This document shows, piece after piece, positions 45,626-54,767 of a DNA stretch of 64,000 nt. Origin of the DNA: Halobellus litoreus (lineage in GTDB: Archaea; Halobacteriota; Halobacteria; Halobacteriales; Haloferacaceae); assembly GCF_024464595.1 (NCBI RefSeq), contig NZ_JANHAW010000005.1:58539-122538 (forward strand), in the 5' to 3' direction. The number at the start of each line of letters is the position of its first letter. Position 1 is the stretch's first letter. The notes under the pieces were generated by a model. The model was given only the letters and a program-made list of their open reading frames with translations, was not told where the DNA came from and searched no databases. A program made the translations under genes and the position numbers.

Positions 45626-46449
45626 GACACCCCTCCGGTTCCGTCGTAAGGAGAGATGGTCGGCCCCCCACGGGTTCCGACGTTAACACAAAGGGACACC
45701 CCAAGACTTCCGTCGTAAATGAAGGATAGATCGTATTAGCTCACCAGAGATCAAGATGAGATACCGCACCATTTCCGACGTTAGCATGTGAATCTACTCT
45801 CTTAGTATTAGAGCGGAACAAATAAGATGAAAAGACAGGTGGAGACTACCTCAGAACTCTCGTTGAGAGTGAATAATTCGGCATCCCACAAATGGAATAT
45901 GAAAGTTAGAGACGAGAGTTATACTCGGGAGACTCTACCAGCCCACGATGGTTGACCCACACCCCTTCGGTTCCGGCGTTAGATGAATTGGTGACCGCCC
46001 AGATCGAGGATAGGATGATCAGACACACCCCACCGGTTCCGACGTTAGCGGCCACGAAAGCAGGTAACTAGACTGAAAATATTAGAGGTGATCCGTATCC
46101 TATCTCACGATAAAAATATGTAAAATTTGAGTTAGTTTACCCATAGCTTTATGCCAATACAGCTAAAACAATTCCGCAGGACAAAGTACTAGATATGCAG
46201 AAGCGGAGCGACTGATTTGTTCGAGACGAAATTCGGTAACAGATTGAAACGCAGAGAAACGCCGTAGAGGCGCGTTCTATCCTCTGGACCGTGATCGTAC
46301 CTATGCTTCCTGTGAGGGGTACACGTTCATCGGTAACGACGGAACCGAAGGGGTGTGTGTGTTGGGGGTCTGTGGTTGTTCGGAGGCCGAGGTAGTCCTT
46401 CCACTATATTCTCTTCGGTGGTAGATTTACGTCGGAAGTCGAGGTGGGA
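45626..46449. other. Orc1/Cdc6-dependent replication origin with ORB repeats
   Basis: At least seven ORB-like boxes lie here: 45626-45650, 45662-45687, 45694-45720, 45764-45785, 45959-45983 and 46024-46048 in one direction, and 46334-46359 inverted. A partial inverted copy is at 46426-46449. The shared core is CGGTTCCGACGTTAG with a C-rich CACCCC before it; on the other strand this gives the G-rich tail GAAGGGGTG of haloarchaeal origin boxes. The inverted boxes flank an AT-rich stretch, and the Orc1/Cdc6 gene follows at once. This is the classic haloarchaeal origin arrangement. Confidence 0.88.
46070..46200. other. AT-rich presumed unwinding element of the origin
   Basis: Between the last forward ORB (46048) and the inverted ORB (46334) lies the most AT-rich stretch of the locus, including CGATAAAAATATGTAAAATT. 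It is where an origin would be expected to melt. Confidence 0.65.
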
Positions 46450-46451
46450 AT

Positions 46452-46462
46452 ACATTTAAGTA
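46452..46462 (+). promoter_or_regulatory. TATA-like box for orc1/cdc6
   Basis: CATTTAAGTAA lies 23-33 bases before the ATG at 46485, directly after the partial ORB at 46426-46449. Initiator binding there could repress its own gene. Confidence 0.5.
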
Positions 46463-46484
46463 ATCAGGTTTCGTCGATGCCTCT

Positions 46485-47882
46485 ATGTCAAACGGGACCT
46501 CGACTTCCGATGAAAGTCGAGATTTGGAATCTGCGTCTTCAGACGGTCAAGACGACCGATCTCGCGTCCAAACATCGGAACCGAAGGGGAGTCCAGACGA
46601 GAATGGAAAACCGCCATCAAGCGACGGGGACGGTACACAATTCAAAGTTGACGACCCGCTCTTTTCTCAACGGAAGGGAATTTTCCAAAATAAGGAGATG
46701 GTCCGTGTCGGTTGGGTACCTGATGGCGATCGAATTGTCGGACGTGACGATTATATTTCCACTATCAGCAGCTGTCTGAACGACGCTGTCTATGGTGGTG
46801 CCCCAAATCATATCTCAATTACCGGGAAAACAGGAACGGGAAAATCTCTTGTCTCCCGATACGTCACTCGTCGCGCTGTCAATGCATCTGTTGAGGATAT
46901 CCGAATAGGTCATACGTATCTAGACTGTTCGAAATCCTCAACTGAAGTTCAAGTCATCTCGACAATCGGGCAACAGCTGAACGACGAGGATATCTATGAC
47001 GAGGATGAAGACATCGTGAAAATGCCCGATACCGGGCTACCGAAAGACAAGTTCTACAAACGCCTCTGGCAGATTCTCGATCACTATGATTCGGCTATCA
47101 TCATTCTCGACGAAGTCGACCTTCTCAAGAGCGACCACGTTTTGATGAGTCTCGCGAAGGCTGTCGAATCGAATGATACGTCGTGTCAAATTGGAATTAT
47201 CGCAATAAGCAATCAAATCAATTTCTTCGACGAGCTAAACCCACGCACGAAGAGTGCCTTCCAGACCCAAGAACTCAATTTCGACCCATACAACGCAAAT
47301 CAAATTCAAGAAATTCTTCGAGGCCGTGATGACGCCTTCCGTGATGGAGTCCTAACCGATGACGTTATTCCTCTTGTTGCGGCTTTCTCAGCACAGGAAC
47401 ACGGAGATGCGCGAAAGGCAATGCGATTATTCAGGACAGCGGGAGAGCTTGCTGATCGCGAGGGATCAGACGTTGTTGGAGAAGATCATGTGCGAAGCGC
47501 TCAGGACACACTTGAAAAGGATCGATTCCGCGACTTCCTCCAGGGAACCCCAACTCAAATGAAAGCCGCATGCCTCTCAATCTCTGCCAAGTCGCTCTAC
47601 TCGCGCGACGATTATGTTATCACAGGTGAACTATATGATGCGTACCAGCAGATCACTAACGCAATAGATATGGACACGATCGGGATACGGCGGTTCCGGG
47701 ATATCCTCGATGAGATGCAACTCAGTCAGGTAATTGAAACTAAAGAGGTAAATATGGGAAAAGGCGGCGGCCGCCATAACTCTCATCGGCTACTCCACAA
47801 TCCTGAGACTATCCTTGATATTGTAATGGAGGATACTCGATTTAGAGAAATCTCTAAATCCTCGCTGAAACGGTTCGCCTGA
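46485..47882 (+). CDS. orc1/cdc6: Orc1/Cdc6 replication initiator
   Basis: The 465-residue protein has a low-complexity N-terminus, then an AAA+ ATPase: Walker A TGKTGTGKSLVSR near residue 112, Walker B AIIILDEVDLL near residue 205, sensor IAISNQINF, and an arginine-containing lid (GDARKAMRLFRTA). A C-terminal winged-helix region follows (IGIRRFRDILDEM). Orc1/Cdc6 binds ORB repeats and starts replication; the boxes lie directly upstream. Codon use is AT-richer than the flanking genes. The first 50 residues are unusually polar, and their coding sequence contains one ORB-like string at 46572-46590. Confidence 0.95.
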   Translation: MSNGTSTSDESRDLESASSDGQDDRSRVQTSEPKGSPDENGKPPSSDGDGTQFKVDDPLFSQRKGIFQNKEMVRVGWVPDGDRIVGRDDYISTISSCLNDAVYGGAPNHISITGKTGTGKSLVSRYVTRRAVNASVEDIRIGHTYLDCSKSSTEVQVISTIGQQLNDEDIYDEDEDIVKMPDTGLPKDKFYKRLWQILDHYDSAIIILDEVDLLKSDHVLMSLAKAVESNDTSCQIGIIAISNQINFFDELNPRTKSAFQTQELNFDPYNANQIQEILRGRDDAFRDGVLTDDVIPLVAAFSAQEHGDARKAMRLFRTAGELADREGSDVVGEDHVRSAQDTLEKDRFRDFLQGTPTQMKAACLSISAKSLYSRDDYVITGELYDAYQQITNAIDMDTIGIRRFRDILDEMQLSQVIETKEVNMGKGGGRHNSHRLLHNPETILDIVMEDTRFREISKSSLKRFA

Positions 47883-48049
47883 TTAGACCGCTTTGAGGTT
47901 GTGATAAAAGAATTTAGTGTAGTCCTCTGGAAGTATGATGAACCGGTAGGATCTATTTACAGTAAAAACCATATAGAATGTATTATTCACGCATAATGTT
48001 CTTCTCGGGAATATTTTATGCTAATCCTTCGGTTTGACCCCGCTTAAAC

Positions 48050-48481
48050 TCACGTTTGCTTTGTTTCGTTTCTGGATTGGACGTCGCGACCAAGATCCGC
48101 GAAGTTCATTTCTGGCTTTTCATCCGCTTCGTCAACCGGTCGCGTCTCCAACACCGTGAGCGGGATGTCCTTCATGCGGACGCCCAACTCGCGCTTCGCG
48201 ACACGCTCGCTCTCCTCGTGAGACTCTGCCAACATCTCGACGATAACAGTCAGTACGACCAGCGCAAAATCCGTCGTACAGAGCGCCGCCTCCATTTCAT
48301 ACCCACAGGAGGGACAGACGACATCTTGGACGAGGATCTCCGACGACCGGGCTTCTGTTGACTTCGTTCGCGTACCGACTTCCGCAACTGCGATGTTGAT
48401 TGCGTCTTGGACGCTCTTCGCGCCGGCGACGACCCACGGGACCGACAACTGAATTTCGTACCACTGCTCATCGATACTCAT
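48050..48481 (-). CDS. DUF555 (UPF0212) family protein
   Basis: The 143-residue product matches the archaeal DUF555 layout: WYEIQLSVPWVVAGAKSVQD at the N-terminus, AVAEVGTR, a zinc-type VVCPSCGYEM, the segment FALVVLTVIVEML, and AKRELGVRMKDIPLTVLE. Function is unknown. The chosen ATG at 48481 gives the usual family start; an ATG at 48508 is also in frame. It converges with orc1/cdc6. The C-terminal tail beyond the family core is polar. Confidence 0.82.
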   Translation of the reverse strand: MSIDEQWYEIQLSVPWVVAGAKSVQDAINIAVAEVGTRTKSTEARSSEILVQDVVCPSCGYEMEAALCTTDFALVVLTVIVEMLAESHEESERVAKRELGVRMKDIPLTVLETRPVDEADEKPEMNFADLGRDVQSRNETKQT

Positions 48482-49044
48482 CTCGTCGTCGCTGCGCCAG
48501 CTCGTCATCGCGATCGCCGACCAGTTACGCGGGCATCAACTGTGTATCGCCGTCTCCTATTCGCTGTCGATGGAGGTCTCGGTGTCATCGGTGGAGGGAG
48601 AATCCGCTCGATCCGCCCACGTCAATGACACAACGAGGGCCGAGCCGAGCCAATTCCGTGTTGTTGGAGGGTGTTTCGACCGGTCGCGTCAGCGGCCGGG
48701 ATGACTAAACATCCCGGTTCGCAACCGTACCGCACCCAACGCTGTCACGTTATAAGATGATTTGCCGTTCACATTTACTGTAGCCTCACATCCGTCACAT
48801 CCGTCACATCCCCCACATTCCACTTCTTTCGATATCGTCTCGATATCCTAAACATGGATGACTGCGAGATCGCGATCGATATCAAGACCGCTCGCTCTGT
48901 GGTCTGTGAAAAGGAAGGATTAGTTTTCTGAGTTCGTCGGGGGAACTCGGGTGGTTGTTAGGGTTCGTTACATTTCGGGGTGACAGTACGGAGACGGTAT
49001 TCCGTCATCGAATCCATACCGAGGAGTACGCACTACGCGTGTAC
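48482..49044. other. 563-base gap without a recognised gene
   Basis: This stretch lies between the DUF555 start and the end of the 598-residue OB-fold gene. It holds a short tandem run of CACATCCGT units near 48786-48805 and a 25-codon frame at 48854-48931 (MDDCEIAIDIKTARSVV) that could be a gene scrap. No other feature was found. Confidence 0.5.
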
Positions 49045-50841
49045 TCATGCAGTATCACCAGTCTGGGCAATGCGGGTGAGCTCATCGGCGATAAAGTCAG
49101 CAATCATCACTGGCTCGGGCCAGGAGACACAGACTTCACCGTCGAAATTCGCAGCCTCACTCCGGGGAACTGGTTCACCATCGTCAGACGGACTCGACGA
49201 ACGACCAACATATTGCGGTCTGGCAGTCGTCGACGTCTGATCGGATGACTTGACAGGAGCGCGTTCGACAATCTCGATTTCAGATGCCCATCGTGAATCG
49301 AGCTTCGGTTGACCTTGGTACGTCTGCTTGGATCTCTGGCGTGGAAGCTTGAAATCCACCAGACGCACAGTGTCGCCCTCGTTCGGTTCGATGAGGGTCT
49401 TCTTCGAGATTAGGACTTCGCCATCGACATCATCGGGGTCAGCCGTTGACGCAGTCTCTTCGTATTCGCTGGACTCCCAGACGGAAACGCGGACCTCATC
49501 CTCGCGGCGGTTACCATCCTTTAGAATCATAGCAAACTTCAGGCTAGGAACTGGTGGATAGTAGATTTTCTTCACGACGCCCTGTGTCGTGACATAGCCT
49601 TTCGAGGACGCGAGATTCGCCTTCAAAATCGCGTTGATCCTGATGACGTTTCTCGGGTCGGTCTGCTCCTCTTCGACAACCGAAAGGAACGCGGTCGTGA
49701 TGTCCGTCCCAGCCTGCACACGGCGTGCAAGTTGGGAAGCGACAGTGACCGGTGGTTTCCGAATTTCGTGCAGTGCATTCCCGTCAAGCAGTCTGCGTGT
49801 CTCGGCAAGAATTTCTTCACGAAGATCGGGATCTTCCTTACCCAGCTCGCGCAACGGAGCAGCTCGGTCGTAGATCTGCTGTTTGAACCGTTGTTCGAAG
49901 CTCCGCCGGTTTCGATCCCGTCGCTCAGGAAGCGTGCGATCGTGTTCCGTGCGGAAACGAGCAAGGATGTCTGTGTGTTGATTCAAGAGAGCAGCCACAC
50001 CTGTCATGTGACCGTTTTCGTCGATACCATGAGAGCTCCGCTTGAGCTCTTCATCCAACGCTAGGCGGAATTCGATTCCGGTTATCGACGACCGAGAGTA
50101 GTCCTCGGGGTTCGGCACGACGCTCCGAAGGGAGGCAACTTCGCCATAGGGAAGCAGCACTTCTAATTCGGACGTCGTGACACCTTCTGATTCGCGAGGC
50201 GTCTGTTCATCGTTGGGGATGATCTTCAGCTCACGAAGCCGTTGAGTGTCTAGGTCGAGGGTTTCGACAGATTCGAGCTTCTGTCCCAACTGTACGGGGG
50301 CAGTAGACGAACTCGTGGGGATGTACTCTTCAAGACCAGACGCTGTGCCCGTCAACTGATCGCCAGTTGGGTCGGTCAGGCGGTCGTGGCCCATGTAGAT
50401 GTACTCGCCAGTCGAGAGAGCGTCGGGTTCAGTGATCGCATCAGCCGGACGGCCTCTCGCGTTCATCTCAGCCCTCCGCTCATCACTACGGGATGGGACC
50501 ATCGGTTGGTCGTTGTACCAGCCGTAGTAATCATCGGAACTCTCGCTCTCGAACTCGTGTTCGGAGCCAGACGTGAATTCAGAGATTGCGCCTTGCGACT
50601 CCACGCCGTCCGCATCGAGGCGACGCTCGGACTCATCGAGGCCAGCGTGCCAGCGGATAGTCGGCGACTCCACGTTACCGTCCAAGCGACGGCGTTCCTC
50701 GCAATCGAGGGAGCGGAGATCGTCGAACCACCCATCGTAGCGACGGGCAATGTGGGTCGGATTCTCATATTCGATTTCGGTTCTACCGTTCTTCTCGTGA
50801 CCAGCCTCAGAGAGGTGGACACTGTCGGTGTTTCCACTCAT
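49045..50841 (-). CDS. Long OB-fold protein, RPA-like
   Basis: The 598-residue product has a long polar, acidic N-terminal half, a helical stretch (about 290-400), and an OB-fold-like domain from about residue 412 (GYVTTQGVVKKIYYPPVPS, REDEVRVSVWESSEY, EPNEGDTVRLVDFKLPR). The order helical region then OB fold, with QLARRVQAGTDITTAF before it, parallels LLARKVRSGQDVFTAQ in the protein at 51450, so the two look like diverged paralogues. This one lacks the zinc ribbon. It probably binds single-stranded nucleic acid. Its promoter lies beside an inverted leader duplication. Confidence 0.8.
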   Translation of the reverse strand: MSGNTDSVHLSEAGHEKNGRTEIEYENPTHIARRYDGWFDDLRSLDCEERRRLDGNVESPTIRWHAGLDESERRLDADGVESQGAISEFTSGSEHEFESESSDDYYGWYNDQPMVPSRSDERRAEMNARGRPADAITEPDALSTGEYIYMGHDRLTDPTGDQLTGTASGLEEYIPTSSSTAPVQLGQKLESVETLDLDTQRLRELKIIPNDEQTPRESEGVTTSELEVLLPYGEVASLRSVVPNPEDYSRSSITGIEFRLALDEELKRSSHGIDENGHMTGVAALLNQHTDILARFRTEHDRTLPERRDRNRRSFEQRFKQQIYDRAAPLRELGKEDPDLREEILAETRRLLDGNALHEIRKPPVTVASQLARRVQAGTDITTAFLSVVEEEQTDPRNVIRINAILKANLASSKGYVTTQGVVKKIYYPPVPSLKFAMILKDGNRREDEVRVSVWESSEYEETASTADPDDVDGEVLISKKTLIEPNEGDTVRLVDFKLPRQRSKQTYQGQPKLDSRWASEIEIVERAPVKSSDQTSTTARPQYVGRSSSPSDDGEPVPRSEAANFDGEVCVSWPEPVMIADFIADELTRIAQTGDTA

Positions 50842-50859
50842 AACAATGTGGGAAAGCGA
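50839..50859. repeat. Inverted leader repeat, gene-proximal copy
   Basis: CATAACAATGTGGGAAAGCG at the start of the 49045-50841 gene reappears inverted at 51102-51125. The sequence includes the gene's start codon. On the coding strand both copies read GGAAAG, a short spacer, then CTTTCCCACATTGTTATGA, so each can form a hairpin just before an ATG. Confidence 0.75.
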
Positions 50860-51101
50860 CCGTGCTTTCCATTCGCATAGACGCTCGAACCGTCTATAAC
50901 TGTATCGCGCCTATCACCGCGCAGTAATGCGGTTTTCTGATGAAAACCCCCGAAATACCGCTCCCTTCTAACAGAGCCTCCGACTAGATCGCTCGCGCCA
51001 GCAACACTCATCGTCGCCCATAGCCTCTCAATTCGTCCTCACAGACCGTTATAGAACGTCGCAATCGCTCAAGAAGTGTGGAAGTGGAAAGACGAGAATC
51101 G

Positions 51102-51125
51102 CCTTTCCCACATTGTTATGATGAG
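51102..51125. repeat. Inverted leader repeat, distal copy
   Basis: CGCCTTTCCCACATTGTTAT matches the inverted leader at 50839-50859, with a GGAAAG partner shortly before it. It now precedes an ATG that leads nowhere, so it may be a leftover of a duplicated gene start or a second operator. Confidence 0.75.
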
Positions 51126-51346
51126 CCGTTCAAGGCTCACTATTAGCTACTCAGGATATAGATATAATCGTATCGGCTACCGACCACCCAGTCCATAGCA
51201 CAGTAGCCTGTCCTCGGACGTTACCCCTCATAATCCCGCCCGAACACGCTCATCGACTACCCCCAGCGAATGCGGGCGGGAACTGACCGGGGGACACCTG
51301 AAGACGTGACACGTTCCTAAAGACGCGATTGGCTAGCTTGCGCTCA

Positions 51347-51373
51347 GTTTTGGACCCCAAATGGGGCTGAGGG
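51347..51373 (+). promoter_or_regulatory. C-run/G-run element 6
   Basis: GTTTTGGACCCCAAATGGGG then CTGAGGGAG, almost identical to element 1 at 41384. It lies 77 bases before the gene at 51450. Confidence 0.6.
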
Positions 51374-51449
51374 AGTGAGAGAGGGTCGACAGCAGCGCCG
51401 CTGTCGGTTCAGATCGCCTCAGACCTCACCCAGATGGAGTGACTACCAG

Positions 51450-53192
51450 ATGACGTACTACCACAACGGAGACGACCAGCTCACGAACGGCGACGTCGAA
51501 CAGGACGACCGGTTCGACGAACTCACCATGCGCGGCCTCTACGAGTCACCGCACCTCGAAAGCGACTGCCTCGGCATCCGCCTCGAGAACGCTGGCGAGC
51601 TCATGATGGCTGCCCGTCGTGAGCCCGAATACGACGAGTTCGGCCTCGAAATCGAAGGAAATGGAAACTACGAACTCGACGCATACTGGATCGGTGCGAG
51701 CCTTCGCACTACCGAAGGTCGCGACGTCGATCCTATCGACCTCGCCGACGAGGACCTCACTGGACTCCCACTCGAAGCCCAGGAACGCCTACACGGACTC
51801 CGTGAGGAACGCAAACGCCAGCGCGAGAAGGCCTTGGCCGCCCACGTGGTCGGCATCGACCGCGAGACACGATGCCGTAAGGAGCTCGTCGAAGAGCGCG
51901 AGGAACGCCAGTCCAAGCGCAACGAGCGCGTCCTCGGGGAGGGAATCATCCGCAACAACGCATTCGAAAATATCGACGATAACGAGGCTGAAGCTGTCCG
52001 CGAGGCCGCTGCTCGAATCGAAGACCACCTTATCACCAGCCCCGGTGACGAAGTACTCCGACACCTGCTCGCACGCAAAGTCCGGAGCGGTCAGGACGTC
52101 TTCACCGCTCAGTCCAACACGTTGGACCAGCTCTATCAGGAGGCGAGCGTCATCCAACCTATCTCGTCCGTGCCGATTATCCCCTCGAAGTACAACGTCG
52201 AGGCTGACATCCAGGGCGAAGTCACGACCCTCTGGCAACCCAAATCAGGGAGCCAACAGCAGGTCGGCCTCATCAAAGACGACGCCGGCGATACCATCAA
52301 ATTCACCGTGTGGACACGCTCTCAACAGGGTGTCATCCTCCACGAAGGCGATCTCGTTCGGATTCGTGCCGGGAAAGTCGGGAAGTACCAGGGACAGGCC
52401 ACTCTCGCCGCTGACTCCGAGACGCATATCGAAGTTCTCGAGCGTGGCGACGGACCCGCTCCCAGAGGCGACATCCCGAACGTAGACTGGGAGAAATACG
52501 CCAAGCGTCACCGCGAACAGGGCATCGAACAGCCCTTCCAAGTGCACAGCGCGTGTACGATTCCCCCCTTGGGCGCTCCCGGCGTCGAAGAAGTCTCCCG
52601 TCCCGTGCATGCTCCCGTCGACAGACTCGACCAAGAGAAGGGCGAGAAGCTGGACGCCCTCGAATGGCTCAAAGCCACCGAGATATTCGACGAGGACGAT
52701 AGCAAGATACCACTCCCAACTTGGTGGCGCGAACAAGCGAACGTGGTCTCCCTAATCGTCGACGTCGACGCCAAAGGGGACGAGATCGGCGCGGCCATCC
52801 GGGAGGTCGTCTCGACGGGCCGTCCCGAATCCACGCCTGTTCCCGTTACTCCCGTTCCCCAGGGTAAGCGTCGTCTCTGGGCGCTTATCCGTGACCTCGA
52901 CCTTTTCGGAACCGCCCTTGATGACGACAAGGAGGGAGAGGTAGAGACGGAGACAGCGGACGACACGAACGAGAGCGTACTCACTGGCGTTGCAACCCCC
53001 GACACCTCGGAGACTACCGTGGCGAGCGACGACAAGCCGGGTCTTGGACTTCCAACGACCACGTGCCGGTGTCCAGAGTGTGATCACGATCGAGCGCAAT
53101 ATCGCCTCGTTCAACTCCGGTCCATCGACGAACCACCGACGAGACTCCTCTCCTGTGTGAATTGCGGCCAGAGATGGCGCGAAGACAGCTAG
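51450..53192 (+). CDS. OB-fold protein with C-terminal TFIIS-like zinc ribbon
   Basis: The 580-residue product has a polar N-terminal part, a charged helical region (about 110-240) and an RPA-like OB fold from about residue 247 (YNVEADIQGEVTTLWQPKSG, VGLIKDDAGDTIKFTVWTRS, GKVGKYQGQATLAADSETHI). A linker leads to a terminal zinc ribbon with CPEC at 541-544, LRSIDEPPTR with the acidic pair D560/E561, and CVNCGQRWRED at 569-579. That ribbon has the signature of TFIIS/archaeal TFS, whose Asp-Glu tip enters RNA polymerase and stimulates transcript cleavage. The ATG at 51450 follows GGAGTGAC. A link between single-stranded DNA and RNA polymerase is inferred. Confidence 0.85.
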   Translation: MTYYHNGDDQLTNGDVEQDDRFDELTMRGLYESPHLESDCLGIRLENAGELMMAARREPEYDEFGLEIEGNGNYELDAYWIGASLRTTEGRDVDPIDLADEDLTGLPLEAQERLHGLREERKRQREKALAAHVVGIDRETRCRKELVEEREERQSKRNERVLGEGIIRNNAFENIDDNEAEAVREAAARIEDHLITSPGDEVLRHLLARKVRSGQDVFTAQSNTLDQLYQEASVIQPISSVPIIPSKYNVEADIQGEVTTLWQPKSGSQQQVGLIKDDAGDTIKFTVWTRSQQGVILHEGDLVRIRAGKVGKYQGQATLAADSETHIEVLERGDGPAPRGDIPNVDWEKYAKRHREQGIEQPFQVHSACTIPPLGAPGVEEVSRPVHAPVDRLDQEKGEKLDALEWLKATEIFDEDDSKIPLPTWWREQANVVSLIVDVDAKGDEIGAAIREVVSTGRPESTPVPVTPVPQGKRRLWALIRDLDLFGTALDDDKEGEVETETADDTNESVLTGVATPDTSETTVASDDKPGLGLPTTTCRCPECDHDRAQYRLVQLRSIDEPPTRLLSCVNCGQRWREDS

Positions 53193-53247
53193 TCGACAGA
53201 AGCAGCACTTCACTCCGTGCATCCAGTCTCACTATTCCAATAGAACG

Positions 53248-53550
53248 ATGTCAACCAACAACTCCGACCACGGTCCGACGAACAGTCACAGTCAACCACT
53301 CACGAACGAGGAACTCACCGGCGACGACGATGTCGACTTCCATCTTGACATCGTCGACGGCGAAGATCCCAGCCGGCCCGTCACCGACGACAAGAACGAG
53401 TTCAACCCGTACCCGTCGGGACCCGGTCCCCTTCCAAGAACGATGCGGTTCGTCAGGCTCATCGACGGCACCTGGGCGTTCATAGAGCGCGGGAACGTCG
53501 GCGGCTGGATCAGTGCCGAGGAAACCATCAACCTCGATGAAGTCCGGTGA
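53248..53550 (+). CDS. Hypothetical 100-residue protein
   Basis: The product is acidic, with a polar first half and a short strand-rich second half (RFVRLIDGTWAFIERGNVGG, WISAEETINLDEV). No family was recognised. It lies 55 bases after the OB-fold/zinc-ribbon gene and probably shares its transcript. The next gene's leader begins 25 bases after its stop. Confidence 0.7.
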   Translation: MSTNNSDHGPTNSHSQPLTNEELTGDDDVDFHLDIVDGEDPSRPVTDDKNEFNPYPSGPGPLPRTMRFVRLIDGTWAFIERGNVGGWISAEETINLDEVR

Positions 53551-53574
53551 GTCGCGATCGGCCACCAATACCTG

Positions 53575-53603
53575 TGTTTTGGCTCCCCCAAGGGGGTGAG
53601 GGG
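53575..53603 (+). promoter_or_regulatory. C-run/G-run element 7
   Basis: GTGTTTTGGCTCCCCCAAGG then GGGTGAGGGG, with a perfect CCCCC/GGGGG pair. It lies 144 bases before the RPA start at 53747 and is followed by GGAGGAGGAG. Confidence 0.6.
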
Positions 53604-53746
53604 AATCGGAGGAGGAGCAAACATCCTGGGTGCTGCTCCAGCAGCCGTCCTCTGGGCACTCCCACTCGAATCTCATCTTCTATCTAGTCTCGTTCACCCA
53701 GTCGAACCATTCCAGCCAGCGACAGCAATCGCGCCACTTCCAGAAA

Positions 53747-54697
53747 ATGTCAAGCAACACAAAATCCGCAGAACTAGCCGTAACTGTCTCCGACACAGAC
53801 CTCTCGGAGGCTGCAACCGGCATCCTCGAACAGTTCCCAGACGACCTTGATGGCGACCTCCCCAGCGTAGAGGAAGTCGCGAGCCGTCTCGAGAAGATGA
53901 CCAACCAGTACAAGGTTCCTCTTGACGAGGCCCGCCGCGCCGCGGTCAGCCACTATCGCGACGTGTTCGGCCTCGAATACGATGACCTCGAGTTCCCTGG
54001 CCAGAGCGCCGGCGACGTCACCCTCGCCTCAATCAACCAGCACGAGCAGTGGGTGGACGTGACCGTAAAAATCGTCGAACTCTGGGACCCCACCCACGAC
54101 AGCATCGACCAGGTCGGGCTCATCGGCGACGAGAGCGGTCGCCTCAAGTTCACCAAGTGGACGAAGGCCGAACTCCCAACCCTTGAGGAGGGTAGCGTCT
54201 ACAAGCTTTCGAACGTCATCACCAGCGAGTACCAGGGGCGATACAGCATCAACCTCAACTCGCGCTCGAACATCGAACCTGTCGACGGCGACATCGACGT
54301 TAGAGCCGATATCGAAGATGTCCAACTCTCTGTCCCGATGGTTGCAATCCAGTCCGGGTCGGGACTCATCAAGCGGTGTCCCGACGGGGACTGCACGCGC
54401 GTCCTCCAGAATGGTCGGTGTGCAGAACACGGCGACGTTGAAGGGGAATTCGACCTTCGCATCAAAGCGGTCTTCGACGACGGTGAGACCGTCCAGTACG
54501 CAATCTTCGACCGCGAAGCGACTGAGGCCATCGCGGGTATCACGCTCAATGAGGCCATCGAGCAGGCGATGGACGCTCTCGATACCAGCGTTGTCGAGGA
54601 CGCCCTCATCGACGCGCTCGTGGGCCGGTACTACCGTGTAGAAGGCTCTATTGTCGGTCGATATCTGCTCGTGAACGAGGCTGAACAGCACGGGTAA
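53747..54697 (+). CDS. Replication protein A (RPA), copy 3
   Basis: The 316-residue protein repeats the RPA layout: helical N-terminus, an OB fold (QWVDVTVKIVELWDPTHDSI, GLIGDESGRLKFTKWTK), a zinc-finger-like CPDGDCTRVLQNGRCAEHG, and a C-terminal OB-like segment (RYYRVEGSIVGRYLLVNEAE). It ends shortly after that segment, so it is shorter than copy 1. The ATG at 53747 gives the family-like start; 53630 is an in-frame upstream ATG inside a C-run/G-run leader. The RPA-associated gene follows after 70 bases. Confidence 0.9.
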   Translation: MSSNTKSAELAVTVSDTDLSEAATGILEQFPDDLDGDLPSVEEVASRLEKMTNQYKVPLDEARRAAVSHYRDVFGLEYDDLEFPGQSAGDVTLASINQHEQWVDVTVKIVELWDPTHDSIDQVGLIGDESGRLKFTKWTKAELPTLEEGSVYKLSNVITSEYQGRYSINLNSRSNIEPVDGDIDVRADIEDVQLSVPMVAIQSGSGLIKRCPDGDCTRVLQNGRCAEHGDVEGEFDLRIKAVFDDGETVQYAIFDREATEAIAGITLNEAIEQAMDALDTSVVEDALIDALVGRYYRVEGSIVGRYLLVNEAEQHG

Positions 54698-54767
54698 CCT
54701 CGAATCCGAACCAGAACGCGACCCGAGTAGCCTGACTTTCGACTCCACAACCGTCACTAAACACTTT

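Larger units (their letters stand above)
50860..51449. other. Divergent gap between the two long OB-fold genes
   Basis: This gap separates the leftward gene at 50841 from the rightward one at 51450. It contains the second, inverted leader copy (51102-51125), C-run/G-run element 6 (51347-51373) and an AT-rich stretch around 51145-51170. The ATG inside the second leader copy opens only a 26-codon frame. No full gene is present. Confidence 0.6.

Noticed and set aside
48786..48805. Tandem CACATCCGT units as possible iterons or CRISPR repeats
   Set aside because: There are only two to three short units with no spacers and no neighbouring replication or cas gene.
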